A stretch of DNA of 64,000 bases from an uncultured Bacteriovoracaceae bacterium. Lineage in GTDB: Bacteria; Bdellovibrionota; Bacteriovoracia; Bacteriovoracales; Bacteriovoracaceae. The stretch's first letter is position 1. Each line of letters begins with the position of its first letter. A model generated the notes under the pieces. That model was not told the origin of the DNA and did not search any database. It worked only from the letters and a program-made list of their open reading frames with translations. A program made the translations under genes and the position numbers. This document shows, piece by piece, positions 17,982 through 26,984 of the stretch. Location of the stretch: NCBI GenBank assembly GCA_950054155.1, contig CATLOT010000009.1, forward strand, positions 41,078 through 105,077, read 5' to 3'.

Positions 17982-18542
17982 TTAAGCTGCTTTTTTACCA
18001 GCATCTTTGCTTTGAACAGGCACAGAGAATTTGACTCCACCGGCCATGCTTACTTCGCAACCCTCTTCTCTAAGGCTGAGATGAACACCGGCCATTTCCA
18101 CGACGAGAGAACCATCCACAACATTGACAGTTGCTGTCTCGCTTCCAATAGAGAAATTTAGCTCCATATTCATCTGACCACCGCCAGAAAAAGACATATG
18201 ACCCGCTTCGCCACTCGTTGTAGCGACAGGCTTTAAGGCCACGACATTATCTTCATTGCTTTCAGTTGCTTCTGGCTCTGTTGGTGTTGCTTCTGACTCA
18301 TAGGCTTCCGCTTCAGCACTAAAGTCTTCAACTTCCTCTTCAGCGACCTCTTGAGGAGCTTCCTGAGACGCATGAACTTCTTCAGTCTCTGCCGGAGCCT
18401 CTGAAACACTTTCAGTTGCTGCATCTTGCGGCGTATCAGACTCTTCTACGAACTCTTTTTCGAGATTTTCGATCTCATTCATAATGTCCTGAAGCTCTGC
18501 ATCGTTAAAACTTTGTTCCGTGTTATTGTCCTGATCTGACAT
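17982..18542 (-). CDS. Acidic Ala/Glu-rich protein with compact C-terminal domain, unknown function
   Basis: 186 residues from ATG 18542, with GGAGG five bases upstream; a TTG four codons earlier is also possible. Residues 1-105 are extremely acidic (Glu, Ala, Pro, Ser, Thr) and likely disordered. Residues 110-175 form a Gly-rich, beta-strand-like domain (SFSGGGQMNMELNFSIGSETATVNVVDGSL). No signal peptide. It is the first gene of the rsmD-coaD-aminotransferase operon. No family recognised. Confidence 0.75.
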   Translation of the reverse strand: MSDQDNNTEQSFNDAELQDIMNEIENLEKEFVEESDTPQDAATESVSEAPAETEEVHASQEAPQEVAEEEVEDFSAEAEAYESEATPTEPEATESNEDNVVALKPVATTSGEAGHMSFSGGGQMNMELNFSIGSETATVNVVDGSLVVEMAGVHLSLREEGCEVSMAGGVKFSVPVQSKDAGKKAA

Positions 18543-18819
18543 CTTGGCCTCCAAATATACAACCAGAAGTTTAGCTCTCTATCGGTCTATTTCGTGGGAG
18601 GCTTTAACTTTTTAATTCTCTGACACCCCACTCCGGTATAATCATCCCTAAAGTGTCATTTTTTTGTCGAAAAAGTATCATCTTACACTTCGGATGTTAT
18701 TGTTTTTCCTCCTTTCTTTCATGACAATCTGACTTCATTTACGTTAAATTTCTTACCCACAACAAATGACAGTGAACAAAAGATCAAAATGAAAGATCAG
18801 CAATATTGGGAGCTTAGAC

Positions 18820-21690
18820 TTGTCTAAACGCGGCTTTCGCGCCAATTCTTGGCTCCAAAACATGAACGGGAATCTTCCCCTAGAAGGCGACTTACACCCT
18901 TCTGAGAATGATTCTTACAGCTTTGAAAGAAGTGCTCTTCCTCCTCTGCCACAGGAGAAGGCAGGCTTCTCTCCAAGCCGCTATCTCATACCAGGTTGGT
19001 CTGGATCTTCACTATTCACGAAATCAGCTATCGCCGTCAAAAAACTTCAAGAAAGCCTTTGGGAAGATGCCAGCAGCTGTTTTAAAACAATGGGTGGTTT
19101 TCCAAGAAGCCTCTCCCTTGCCATTCATAATGAATTTATTTCTTTTATTGAAAGACAAGGAATAGCGATAACAAGTGAGCTTAGTGAATTAAAGAAGCTT
19201 GAAAATTTTTGGGCCCACCTCATTAAGGTCAGTAACGCGAAAGATGATTCCCCTCACAAAGAAATTCTTGAAAGCTTTATCGAACTCTATAGCTTTCGTG
19301 TGGCCACAAACTTTCTCTTTCGCCTTAAGTTTCTTGTCACTTATGCCAATGCTACGGGCTTTGAATATAGCCGCAGTCATATCCTCAACCCGAGTAGCTT
19401 TGCTCAACAGCTCTTTAGACGAGGCTCCACCCATGAGATAACCTGTGAAGCCTTCAAAATAAATCAGTACTCTTGGTATCGACCTTGTGAAAGGCTTGCT
19501 CTGGAGATTGAAAAGCTCATTCCAAGCTTTCAAGAACTCTCCGTTACCCAACTGATGAAAATCAATTGCTATCGTGGTTTTAACGACTGCCAAAAATCAA
19601 TTCGCTTTGAGGATGATTCTTATAGCCATGCCCTTTCTCACAAGAGCTTTGGCCGCTTCATTAGTCAGCTTCTGATCTTTTTTCCAATTTGGAATTCCCA
19701 AGAGAAGTTTCAATACCCTCGTGAGAAGTTTACTCTACGCCCAGAAGTCCTCAACACTCTTTTCACTGGGGACAATGTCGAAAGCCTCGGTCAAAGCCAT
19801 TGGCTCTCTCAAGAGTCGAACCTCAACAAGTCATGGAGTGAAATTCTCTGCCCCGAGTTTGCGGCAAATGAGAAAAATGGCAACACCTTTGTTAAACTCA
19901 CCCAAGAACTTCAGTTTCTTACCTTCTTAGTCGATTTTTCAAATGGCAAGAAGATGAATACGAGAGAACTTCTTTCAAGAGTGACAAGAGAGAAGTTTAA
20001 AAAGACCAAAGAGCAACTCGGTCAGTTCAGTCTTTTTTCTAATAAAGAATTAGCCTACGATCGTATTGTTCTCAATGTCTCAAAGCTACCAAAGAAAAAT
20101 CCTCATCATTTCCTTACTCAAAAGATCCTCTCTCAAAAGGACTCTCTTCTTGACCAAGGCTACATGGTTGTTATGTCCAACCAAAAGCTCTTTGTCCCCA
20201 GTCAATCAAAGAAGGTTTCACTGCTTCTTAAAGACTTTAAAATTGAAGGAGTTTTTAATTTAGAGAAACTTAAAGGCAAGGGAGAGGTCACAAACTTCAT
20301 CTATATTCTCAAGAAGCGTATCGGGACTCAGTTTAATAAAGATCTTCTTAAGCTTGATCCCTCCTCACTTGTTTCTAAAGATGAGAATCCCCAAGAGTCA
20401 TGCTTTACTCTTCGCTTTTCAGGTGAGCTCAAACAGTTCCTTCACTTTGAGGCAGTGGTATCAGAGATCCAGCAGTTCTTTATGAAGAAGTCGAGTTTTT
20501 CGACCTCTATGTATCATCAAAATCTAGACTATGACCTCGCTTTTGAATTCCACCAAGATGCTATTATCGATGGCAAGCTTTTAAGCTCTTTGTCTGGGGA
20601 TAATGATCACATTACTCACCCTCACTTTTTTAAGAATCTCACGAAAAGCTCTATCCCCTTTGAAAGTCTTTTCACTGTGGATGACCTCGATGCTCCTAAC
20701 CGCAATAATCTAAAGCAAAGTCTACTCGGTAGCGCTAATCGCTCCCGCCACTCGGGTAGCCACCAGATTCTTATTGTCGATCTTAAGGACCCGCTTTATC
20801 CAAGAATTGAGTTGTGCCCTAGCTCGACTTACTCGGCTAAGAGACAAGAGTATGGCGAGGCCTTTTACAATTATTACAGCATTACTCAAAAGCACCCTCA
20901 ATTTAACTATAATCTCCTACGCTCTTTCTTTGAGTCACCCATTGGTGAGCAAATTGTCCAAATCTGTCTTAGAGGAGGAGTGAGTAAAATTAAGGGGCGT
21001 CTGCGCTCTTTGCTTATCCCTAAGTTCTTAGCAGAAGGCATTAATCTTGAGCAAAGTGACTTTGCCTCTTCTTTTCTTCTCAAGCTGACAGAAAAAGAAA
21101 TTCTCGAATCTGATCCAAAGCACTTTTCTATAAAAGTAACCAATGAGATTACAGAGCTTCAGGCTAAGAAAGGCAACAGCCTCTGGGCCTATATGAGCCT
21201 CCTCATTCATACACGTAAGTCGCTAGCCCTTACTCTAGAAAATAGCCAAGAAACCAAGAAAAGCGGTCTTGGCCTTAATAGCCCTATGGCCCTTGAGTCC
21301 CTCATGGAGCTTGAAACCTTTTGTGTCTACCCCAACGAAGAGGTTTTCACTGAGCTTCTTATTGATAGAAAAGAAGATCTAGATCGCCCTTTTTCTTCAA
21401 CTAGTCTAACCCATGGCGACTCACCTCTTCTTGAAGTCTTTTCAGGAAATGAAGTTCTCATTAAGTTTCACGCTGAAATTGAGCTCCTTCAATTTATAGA
21501 CTTTGTCCTCTCTCAAGCCTCTGGCCATAGTCTCCTAAGCCTCCTTCAAAATCTCTATATTCCGAGACTCTCTGAACTAAAGGAGCTCAGCCTTAAGGTC
21601 AAAAACTCAAGAGACTCTCTTAAAGAGCTTCTCAATAATTTAGATGGGCTCATCCACCGCGAATTCACTGACGTTCTTACTCGAGTATAA
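18820..21690 (+). CDS. Large protein resembling an inactive N6-adenine DNA methylase with an HsdS-like C-terminal half
   Basis: 956 residues from TTG 18820, with GGGAG seven bases upstream; no other in-frame start precedes it. Residues 405-500 follow the layout of the N6-adenine methylase core: YDRIVLN (413-419), a helix with QKILSQKDSLLDQG, strand YMVVMSN, then GVFNLEKLKG...VTNFIYILKKR (477-500). At the place of the catalytic NPPY the sequence reads NVSK (419-422), and no SAM-binding DPxxGxG motif precedes it, so methylation is unlikely. Residues 614-740 resemble the end of a type I specificity subunit: a strand-rich start, then NLLRSFFESPIGEQ and LLIPKF. This is my pattern match, not a database result. 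Clear interpretation: unknown function, possible DNA recognition. Probably co-transcribed with the ChaN-domain gene 39 bases downstream. Confidence 0.65.
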   Translation: MSKRGFRANSWLQNMNGNLPLEGDLHPSENDSYSFERSALPPLPQEKAGFSPSRYLIPGWSGSSLFTKSAIAVKKLQESLWEDASSCFKTMGGFPRSLSLAIHNEFISFIERQGIAITSELSELKKLENFWAHLIKVSNAKDDSPHKEILESFIELYSFRVATNFLFRLKFLVTYANATGFEYSRSHILNPSSFAQQLFRRGSTHEITCEAFKINQYSWYRPCERLALEIEKLIPSFQELSVTQLMKINCYRGFNDCQKSIRFEDDSYSHALSHKSFGRFISQLLIFFPIWNSQEKFQYPREKFTLRPEVLNTLFTGDNVESLGQSHWLSQESNLNKSWSEILCPEFAANEKNGNTFVKLTQELQFLTFLVDFSNGKKMNTRELLSRVTREKFKKTKEQLGQFSLFSNKELAYDRIVLNVSKLPKKNPHHFLTQKILSQKDSLLDQGYMVVMSNQKLFVPSQSKKVSLLLKDFKIEGVFNLEKLKGKGEVTNFIYILKKRIGTQFNKDLLKLDPSSLVSKDENPQESCFTLRFSGELKQFLHFEAVVSEIQQFFMKKSSFSTSMYHQNLDYDLAFEFHQDAIIDGKLLSSLSGDNDHITHPHFFKNLTKSSIPFESLFTVDDLDAPNRNNLKQSLLGSANRSRHSGSHQILIVDLKDPLYPRIELCPSSTYSAKRQEYGEAFYNYYSITQKHPQFNYNLLRSFFESPIGEQIVQICLRGGVSKIKGRLRSLLIPKFLAEGINLEQSDFASSFLLKLTEKEILESDPKHFSIKVTNEITELQAKKGNSLWAYMSLLIHTRKSLALTLENSQETKKSGLGLNSPMALESLMELETFCVYPNEEVFTELLIDRKEDLDRPFSSTSLTHGDSPLLEVFSGNEVLIKFHAEIELLQFIDFVLSQASGHSLLSLLQNLYIPRLSELKELSLKVKNSRDSLKELLNNLDGLIHREFTDVLTRV

Positions 21691-21729
21691 TTCCCCCCCA
21701 TCTCTTTAATATTCCTTTAAAATAAGACT

Positions 21730-23373
21730 ATGTCAGAGAGCGAGAAAGTCTGGGAACTTCATCATACTATTTATAAGCAACTACGAAAAAGAGCACAAAG
21801 CCTAGAGGGTGAAGTGTCTAAAGAGCTCAAAAGTTATGAGCGCAATCAAAGAAAGTTTGCAAGCCGAGAATTTACAGGGGCAACCCATGAAGAGCTCTTC
21901 TCCTCCATTCGGGATAGTCATGTCGTCTTTCTTGGTGACTTTCATAGTTTTGATCAAAATAGTAGAAATCTAGAGCGCCTCACAAGAGAGCTGATCAAAC
22001 AAAAGAAGAAGTTCTGCTTAGGCGTTGAACTTGTCCACGAAGAACATCAATCAGTCATCGAGCAATACTTAAATCGACAAATCACAGAGCTTGAATTTCT
22101 TGAAAGTATTGACTATCACGAGACCTGGCGTTTTCCTTGGACCTATTATCGCCCTTTCTTTGAGATGGCCCGCCACCATAACCTCCCTATTGTCGCCATC
22201 AACTCCTCAGGAAATCTTGATCAAAGAGACGAGCGCGCTTCAGAGATTCTAAAAAACTTTATTCTAAGAAATCCAAATGAAAGGCTTCTTGTTCTCATCG
22301 GAGAACTTCATATTGTTCCCAATAAACTCCCTCTCAAGCTCAAAAAGGCCGTTGCTAATTTAGTGCCTCATTATCGAGACACCATTATTCATCAAAACTT
22401 AGATGAGGTTTATTGGAAAATACATGAACTTGAAATTGAAAAACACAATCGTATTATAAAGTTTAGTGATCAAGAGTTTTCCCTGCAGACATCACCTCCT
22501 TGGATAAAGTACGAAAGTATCATCTATTGGCATGAGAACCTCTCTGATGACCCCGAATTTGAACTTCATGACTATTTGATGGATACGGGGATTCTCAATC
22601 TTCACTCCAATGTTCCTGAAAACTTCCTCTTTCTCTGTGAAAAGATTATGACTGCCTTAAACTTGCAAGTTTATGCAGAGGAGATGGAGGACTTTAATCT
22701 CTATGAGCACCAAAACTTAAGCCTTATCCTCGATAAGGTTGGACGCCTTCCCAAAGCGACTTTAAGTAATTTCCTCAAGAAACTCGTTGCTACCGGACGC
22801 GTTTTTCGCATCCCGTTTTCAAATAACTATTACTGCTCATCCTACTCCATCAATCGCATGAGTTTTCTCTGTGGTCTTCATTTACAAGATATTTGTATCC
22901 GCAAACAAGATATCAATTACGAGTCAGTTCTTATGAAAGAAGGGCTTGATCATAAGTTTGTTTTGATGGTGAAACAAAACACCATGGGCTATCTTGCAAG
23001 TAAAGTAATCAACCCCTTTAGAAAATGTGATCGTTATCTCGACTTCAAGGAAAAAGGCAGCTCTGATCTTCCTCCTGAGCAACTTAAAGTCTATCAGTCC
23101 CTCTTAAAAATTATTGATAGTGATGGAACTCTCCCCTTTAAAGAACAACTCGAAACCCGCTCTCTCTATTTCGCCTATGAATGTGCGAGAAGACTCGGCT
23201 TTTATCTAGGGGATATTCTGTACGAAGACTTTTTAATTAAGAACTCCCCTCTCTACAGGGAACTCTTTAAATTTCTTCTCAACAATACTGTTGAGTACTG
23301 TCAGTTCTATGATTTTTTAAGAATCCTCCTTCCCGAGGGAAGGTACGGCGATCATAAGAAGAGAATGTTTTAG
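21730..23373 (+). CDS. ChaN-domain protein with a novel C-terminal extension
   Basis: 547 residues. Residues 60-235 match the ChaN/haem-binding-uptake (TIKI-like) domain: VVFLGDFHSFDQN (about 64-77), FCLGVELVHEEHQ (about 96-108), the RFPWTYYRPFFEMA helix and LVLIGELHIVP (about 187-197). Known ChaN proteins are about 280-residue lipoproteins linked to iron or haem, and TIKI relatives are metalloproteases. This one lacks a signal peptide, so it should be cytoplasmic, and carries about 300 extra residues of no recognised family, including a possible winged-helix-like piece near 340-375. It follows the methylase-like gene by 39 bases. Its stop overlaps the convergent gene stop by 4 bp. Confidence 0.8.
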   Translation: MSESEKVWELHHTIYKQLRKRAQSLEGEVSKELKSYERNQRKFASREFTGATHEELFSSIRDSHVVFLGDFHSFDQNSRNLERLTRELIKQKKKFCLGVELVHEEHQSVIEQYLNRQITELEFLESIDYHETWRFPWTYYRPFFEMARHHNLPIVAINSSGNLDQRDERASEILKNFILRNPNERLLVLIGELHIVPNKLPLKLKKAVANLVPHYRDTIIHQNLDEVYWKIHELEIEKHNRIIKFSDQEFSLQTSPPWIKYESIIYWHENLSDDPEFELHDYLMDTGILNLHSNVPENFLFLCEKIMTALNLQVYAEEMEDFNLYEHQNLSLILDKVGRLPKATLSNFLKKLVATGRVFRIPFSNNYYCSSYSINRMSFLCGLHLQDICIRKQDINYESVLMKEGLDHKFVLMVKQNTMGYLASKVINPFRKCDRYLDFKEKGSSDLPPEQLKVYQSLLKIIDSDGTLPFKEQLETRSLYFAYECARRLGFYLGDILYEDFLIKNSPLYRELFKFLLNNTVEYCQFYDFLRILLPEGRYGDHKKRMF

Positions 23374-24800
23374 TTCGCTTGGGCAAGACGTTTTAAGAGT
23401 TCTCTCTTTGTCGTCTTCTCAACACGAGCAAGCTTTCTCTTGCCAGGCTTTTTTGCCTTTTCACTTACGGCCTCAAGAATGAGCTGAACCTTACGCCCAA
23501 CCTGTGCCCCATCTTCATTGGCAACATTTTCAAATGAAATCTTCGCCTCATTCTCCTCAATAAGAGATTGAGCGATGGCAAGATCAGTGAAGTCCTCATC
23601 AGCTTCAAGAAGACCTTTTGATTGCTTGAGAAAGTCACGATCGTACTCATTTCCAGAGTCAAAGAGATCTACAAGAACTGTACTTCCAAGCTTACGCGTC
23701 GAAACTCTCAAAAACTTTTGTGGATCATCAAAGTTGTAATTATCAATGGCATTGATAAAGAGATTATAGAGAGCTTGCTCCATTGATTCTTTATTACCAT
23801 AAACTTTCACAGGCTCAGTTTGGGTATCGAGTTTAATTCCGAGAGTAAAGATCTTTGAGGAAATATGATCAATGACATTACTTATTGAATCTTCGAGTTC
23901 AAAGCTCTCTCTATTAGCATTTCGCTTTTCAATAAGCTCTGCTTGAGACCACGCCTTTTCCGCTTGGTCCTGGCCTGACTTCTTTGAATAGCCTGTAAGC
24001 ATAATCGGCTTTCCAACTGTGTCCTTTTCCTTCTCAACTTCTGGCTGTAATGAGATATTCTTTGCGCGATTGAGCTCAAAAACTTTCGCCACATTGGGAA
24101 GACCAATGCCGTTGAGAGTATCAATCACAAGATGTTGGATCACTTGGCTATCTTCAGCCCCTTCTTTAATGAGCTTACGGGCAGTGGACTCACTTTCCTC
24201 CATGACCTCTTCTTGCTTTCGTCTTTGAAAGTAATCAAAGACAAGAAGAAGAGGAACCAATGCAGCCACTCCATAAAAGAGCAGTCCTACATTGGCCTTG
24301 ATTCCGTTTATATTATTTTTTGCATTAACTAGGCCTTGATTGACCTCTTCTTTTTTAATTTCTAGTTTTTCAAATCGAGACCCAACATTGGAGAGAAGAA
24401 CACTTTCAGGATTACCTTCAAAGAGCCCCTCTGTTTCCGTTGCTGTGATTTTTTGATGAAACCAAGAGAGATCTGTCGCCATCGTATTAAGGTCATCGAG
24501 AAGAACAGTGTTAGAAAGATTGAGGTCTTCATAAACTCGAATGACCTCTCCCATACACTCTTCACTTGTTCTTACAAAACTTTCGCTGAGATATTCTGAA
24601 CCACTTCCAAGAAGTCTCGCCGTATAAGAATTGTGAACGCGAGTGAAGCAAGTCTGCAAACCATCTTGAAGGGCCAATACTTTCGTTGTTTGATTTGAGT
24701 AGTATTGAAGAGCGCTACTTAGTCCAATAAGTGCAAAGAGACTTAAAGTTGAAAGAGCTTTTGTTCTTCCTTGAAAAAGCGATTTTAGGTTAACCTTCAT
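23370..24800 (-). CDS. Membrane sensor-kinase-like protein with degenerate ATPase domain
   Basis: 476 residues from ATG 24800 (GAGGTGGG upstream). Layout: TM helix near 16-34, periplasmic helical domain, TM near 168-188, linker, then a HATPase-type domain from about 328. The N-box is recognisable (QALYNLFINAIDNY). The G1 box has become DSGNEYD, missing the second Gly, and the G2 region reads DLAIAQSLIEENEA without GLGL. No clear phospho-accepting His box is seen. It may be a pseudokinase or a signalling ATP-binding protein. No response regulator is adjacent. The C-terminus is Lys/Arg-rich. Confidence 0.75.
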   Translation of the reverse strand: MKVNLKSLFQGRTKALSTLSLFALIGLSSALQYYSNQTTKVLALQDGLQTCFTRVHNSYTARLLGSGSEYLSESFVRTSEECMGEVIRVYEDLNLSNTVLLDDLNTMATDLSWFHQKITATETEGLFEGNPESVLLSNVGSRFEKLEIKKEEVNQGLVNAKNNINGIKANVGLLFYGVAALVPLLLVFDYFQRRKQEEVMEESESTARKLIKEGAEDSQVIQHLVIDTLNGIGLPNVAKVFELNRAKNISLQPEVEKEKDTVGKPIMLTGYSKKSGQDQAEKAWSQAELIEKRNANRESFELEDSISNVIDHISSKIFTLGIKLDTQTEPVKVYGNKESMEQALYNLFINAIDNYNFDDPQKFLRVSTRKLGSTVLVDLFDSGNEYDRDFLKQSKGLLEADEDFTDLAIAQSLIEENEAKISFENVANEDGAQVGRKVQLILEAVSEKAKKPGKRKLARVEKTTKRELLKRLAQAN

Positions 24801-24953
24801 GGTTCCCACCTCAAGTTTGCTGATTTTGGGCGCAATTTGCCCCTAAATAATGTTTACAAGGAGCGCCATATTAGTCAAGAGAGGCAATGTTTGTCCCTTT
24901 TGCCCAAGTATTAACCTAGTGATTTTTCACCCCTTCTCAGGTAGGCTTTCTAA

Positions 24954-25979
24954 GTGAGCGAAACTAAAAGGCTGGCCACAGCATCCATTCAAAGTCTTCT
25001 CTTTCACCTCTTTTTCGTGTTCCTCTTCGCCATTGCCGGATACTTACCAAAACTGCCCAATTTTCAAGAACTTAGAAGACGCCAGCAACTTGCAGAACAA
25101 AGTTTTGAAGTTGATCGCATTAGTCAGGAGCAACTCAGAAGATACCGCACCGTTGGAGTACGCGGAGGCTCAAAGAATTTTAATCTTCAGGTTCCAAACG
25201 GAAATCAGGCTAAAAAGAATCAGGGCAAGGCCCCTCCTCCCCCACCAAAGGGTGACCCCAAGGGAAGTGCCAAGGGAAGCGAAAAAGGAACCCTCAGCTT
25301 AAGTGAGCTTAGGGCCCGCGTAAAACAAGAGGACCTTGAAAAAATAAAGTCACAAAAGGAAATTGAAAAAGAAAAGCTTGCTGAAGATCCCGCACACAAG
25401 AAACTTGATAAACAGACCCAAACGAGCCTCCTTTTAAAAAAAGAGATCCAGGCTGCTGAAGCGGGAATTCCCCTGACATCACTTCGCTCGAATCAAGCCG
25501 TTCAAAACTTCAGGCGCCAGCGCAATCTTCAAGAGGACATGCTCCGCCAATTAGGAACGGAATCAACGCGCTCAGAGGTCCTCAAGCGCACTGGTTTTAA
25601 CCTCCACTTTGAGCCCCCAGAAGGAATATCTGAAGATGAACTCAATACTGTTGAGAAGATCTTCTATAGCTTTCAAAAGAGAACTTTCATTAGTTATGTG
25701 AATGCCTTTGTGGCCACTTATCAGGATAAACTCCTCAATGCTCCTCAAATTAGAAGGGCCCTTCAAAGTGAGAGGCATCTTCTCACAGGTAAGATTGACT
25801 TTGATAAAGAGGGGAATATTCTTAGGATTAAAATTTTAAGAAGCTCTCACAATGATGAGGTTCACGACCTCTTTGAAAAGACTTTGCGTGAAATACGCAC
25901 CCTCCCTAACCCACCTAAGGCCCTGATAGAGAAAAAGGATCAGTTTACGATTTATTACCAGTTAAGAATTAATAACTAG
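24954..25979 (+). CDS. TonB-like protein with C-terminal TonB domain
   Basis: 341 residues from a GTG start. One N-terminal TM helix (LLFHLFFVFLFAIAGYL, residues 15-31) is followed by a charged linker with a Pro stretch (APPPPPKG) and Lys/Glu-rich helices (about 115-170), then a C-terminal domain (about 235-341) with the TonB-C pattern LTGKIDFDKEGNILRIKILRSS. TonB/TolA-type proteins span the periplasm to energise or link outer-membrane proteins. No ExbB/ExbD is nearby. The stop overlaps the convergent anti-sigma-like gene by 4 bp. Confidence 0.75.
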   Translation: MSETKRLATASIQSLLFHLFFVFLFAIAGYLPKLPNFQELRRRQQLAEQSFEVDRISQEQLRRYRTVGVRGGSKNFNLQVPNGNQAKKNQGKAPPPPPKGDPKGSAKGSEKGTLSLSELRARVKQEDLEKIKSQKEIEKEKLAEDPAHKKLDKQTQTSLLLKKEIQAAEAGIPLTSLRSNQAVQNFRRQRNLQEDMLRQLGTESTRSEVLKRTGFNLHFEPPEGISEDELNTVEKIFYSFQKRTFISYVNAFVATYQDKLLNAPQIRRALQSERHLLTGKIDFDKEGNILRIKILRSSHNDEVHDLFEKTLREIRTLPNPPKALIEKKDQFTIYYQLRINN

Positions 25980-26431
25980 AGAAAGAACTTTAGGGCGACA
26001 AAGGAAAAGAAGGCCAATACCAGGCCATTGAGGAATGTTCGGCTCTTTGGGACTGTCGTCACAAATTCCTTTAAACTCTTAAGAACAAGCCTTTTAGTTA
26101 CAGCAGGCTTATTTCTTTCCTCTGATTTCACCTGTAAATAAGCAAGACTTTGTCTTAACTCCGGTCTTAAGGTTTCGACTAAGTAATCTGGAGCACTCAC
26201 CACAGGGATTTTAGCCTTTAACTCTTTTTCCTTAGAGGAGTAGTCTTCAAGGATACCTTGGCAAACCTTGCACTCTTTTATGTGCTTTTGAAAGAAGGGG
26301 CCTTGCTTCAATTGAGAGGACTCAAGTTGGGCAATGAGAGTTCGTGAAAAGACACAACTCTTTTTATTAAACTCATCAAGAGTTTCTTCATAGAGATTCT
26401 TATTCTCTTGTGAGTAAAGGTAACGGCTCAT
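25976..26431 (-). CDS. Putative membrane anti-sigma factor with zinc-binding motif
   Basis: 151 residues. A His-x3-Cys-x2-Cys motif (H50, C54, C57; HIKECKVC) matches the zinc-containing anti-sigma fold, and a single TM helix lies at the C-terminus (about 132-150). The ATG overlaps the stop of the sigma-like gene (ATGA-type, 4 bp), the classic arrangement for an ECF sigma factor and its regulator. The role is inferred from motif plus context. Confidence 0.7.
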   Translation of the reverse strand: MSRYLYSQENKNLYEETLDEFNKKSCVFSRTLIAQLESSQLKQGPFFQKHIKECKVCQGILEDYSSKEKELKAKIPVVSAPDYLVETLRPELRQSLAYLQVKSEERNKPAVTKRLVLKSLKEFVTTVPKSRTFLNGLVLAFFSFVALKFFL

Positions 26432-26880
26432 ACTAAGGCTTCCTTAGCTGTAGAGAGAACACGATAAACCTCATCTGTTCGTTGGTCACAAATTTTAGCA
26501 ACATCACTAAGAGAAAAGCCTCTCTTCTCTTTAAGAAAGAGAACCATTCTCTCTCTTAGGGAGAGCTTATAGAAGTCTTCATTATTGTGATGGCTGAAGT
26601 GTTGATCTCTTAGTAAAGCAATTGCGGCCATATGCTTAAGAAAGAGAATATCGCTTGATGAGGAGTGAATCTCTTCCACACTTTCAATTGATCGCACCAT
26701 CCTTCCTACAGCATCCACCAAGAGCTGACCTGCCATCAGTTCATCGGGAAAGAGCGCAAATGCGAAGGGATAATTTTTTAATGATAGACCTTCCAGGGTC
26801 TCTAGATCTTGTTCCACATAGATATTGTAAATGCCTGATACGGTCAGTGACAAGATTAATATCTTTGAAGTCTTCCTCAT
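26428..26880 (-). CDS. Short ECF-sigma-like protein (region 4 intact, region 2 degenerate)
   Basis: 150 residues, shorter than the usual 170-200 of ECF factors. Residues 105-148 read as sigma region 4, with a helix-turn-helix (LSLRERMVLFLKEKRGFSLSDVAKIC and then DEVYRVLSTAKEAL). The N-terminal part (YPFAFALFPDELMAGQLLVDAV) only distantly recalls region 2 and lacks the aromatic -10 recognition residues. No good ribosome site precedes the ATG. It overlaps the anti-sigma-like gene by 4 bp. It may be a diverged sigma factor or a DNA-binding derivative that no longer melts promoters. Confidence 0.65.
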   Translation of the reverse strand: MRKTSKILILSLTVSGIYNIYVEQDLETLEGLSLKNYPFAFALFPDELMAGQLLVDAVGRMVRSIESVEEIHSSSSDILFLKHMAAIALLRDQHFSHHNNEDFYKLSLRERMVLFLKEKRGFSLSDVAKICDQRTDEVYRVLSTAKEALV

Positions 26881-26984
26881 TTATGTTCTATATGAATGAA
26901 AAAACAATACCTTAGCAAATGCTCAAGAAATCTTAAAATACTCCGATAAATTGACAGTAAAGCCTGACTAAAAGGATAGGAACC

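Noticed and set aside
18789..18829. A 12-codon frame that could be a leader peptide before the methylase-like gene
   Set aside because: No ribosome site of its own and no attenuator structure follows; more likely chance.
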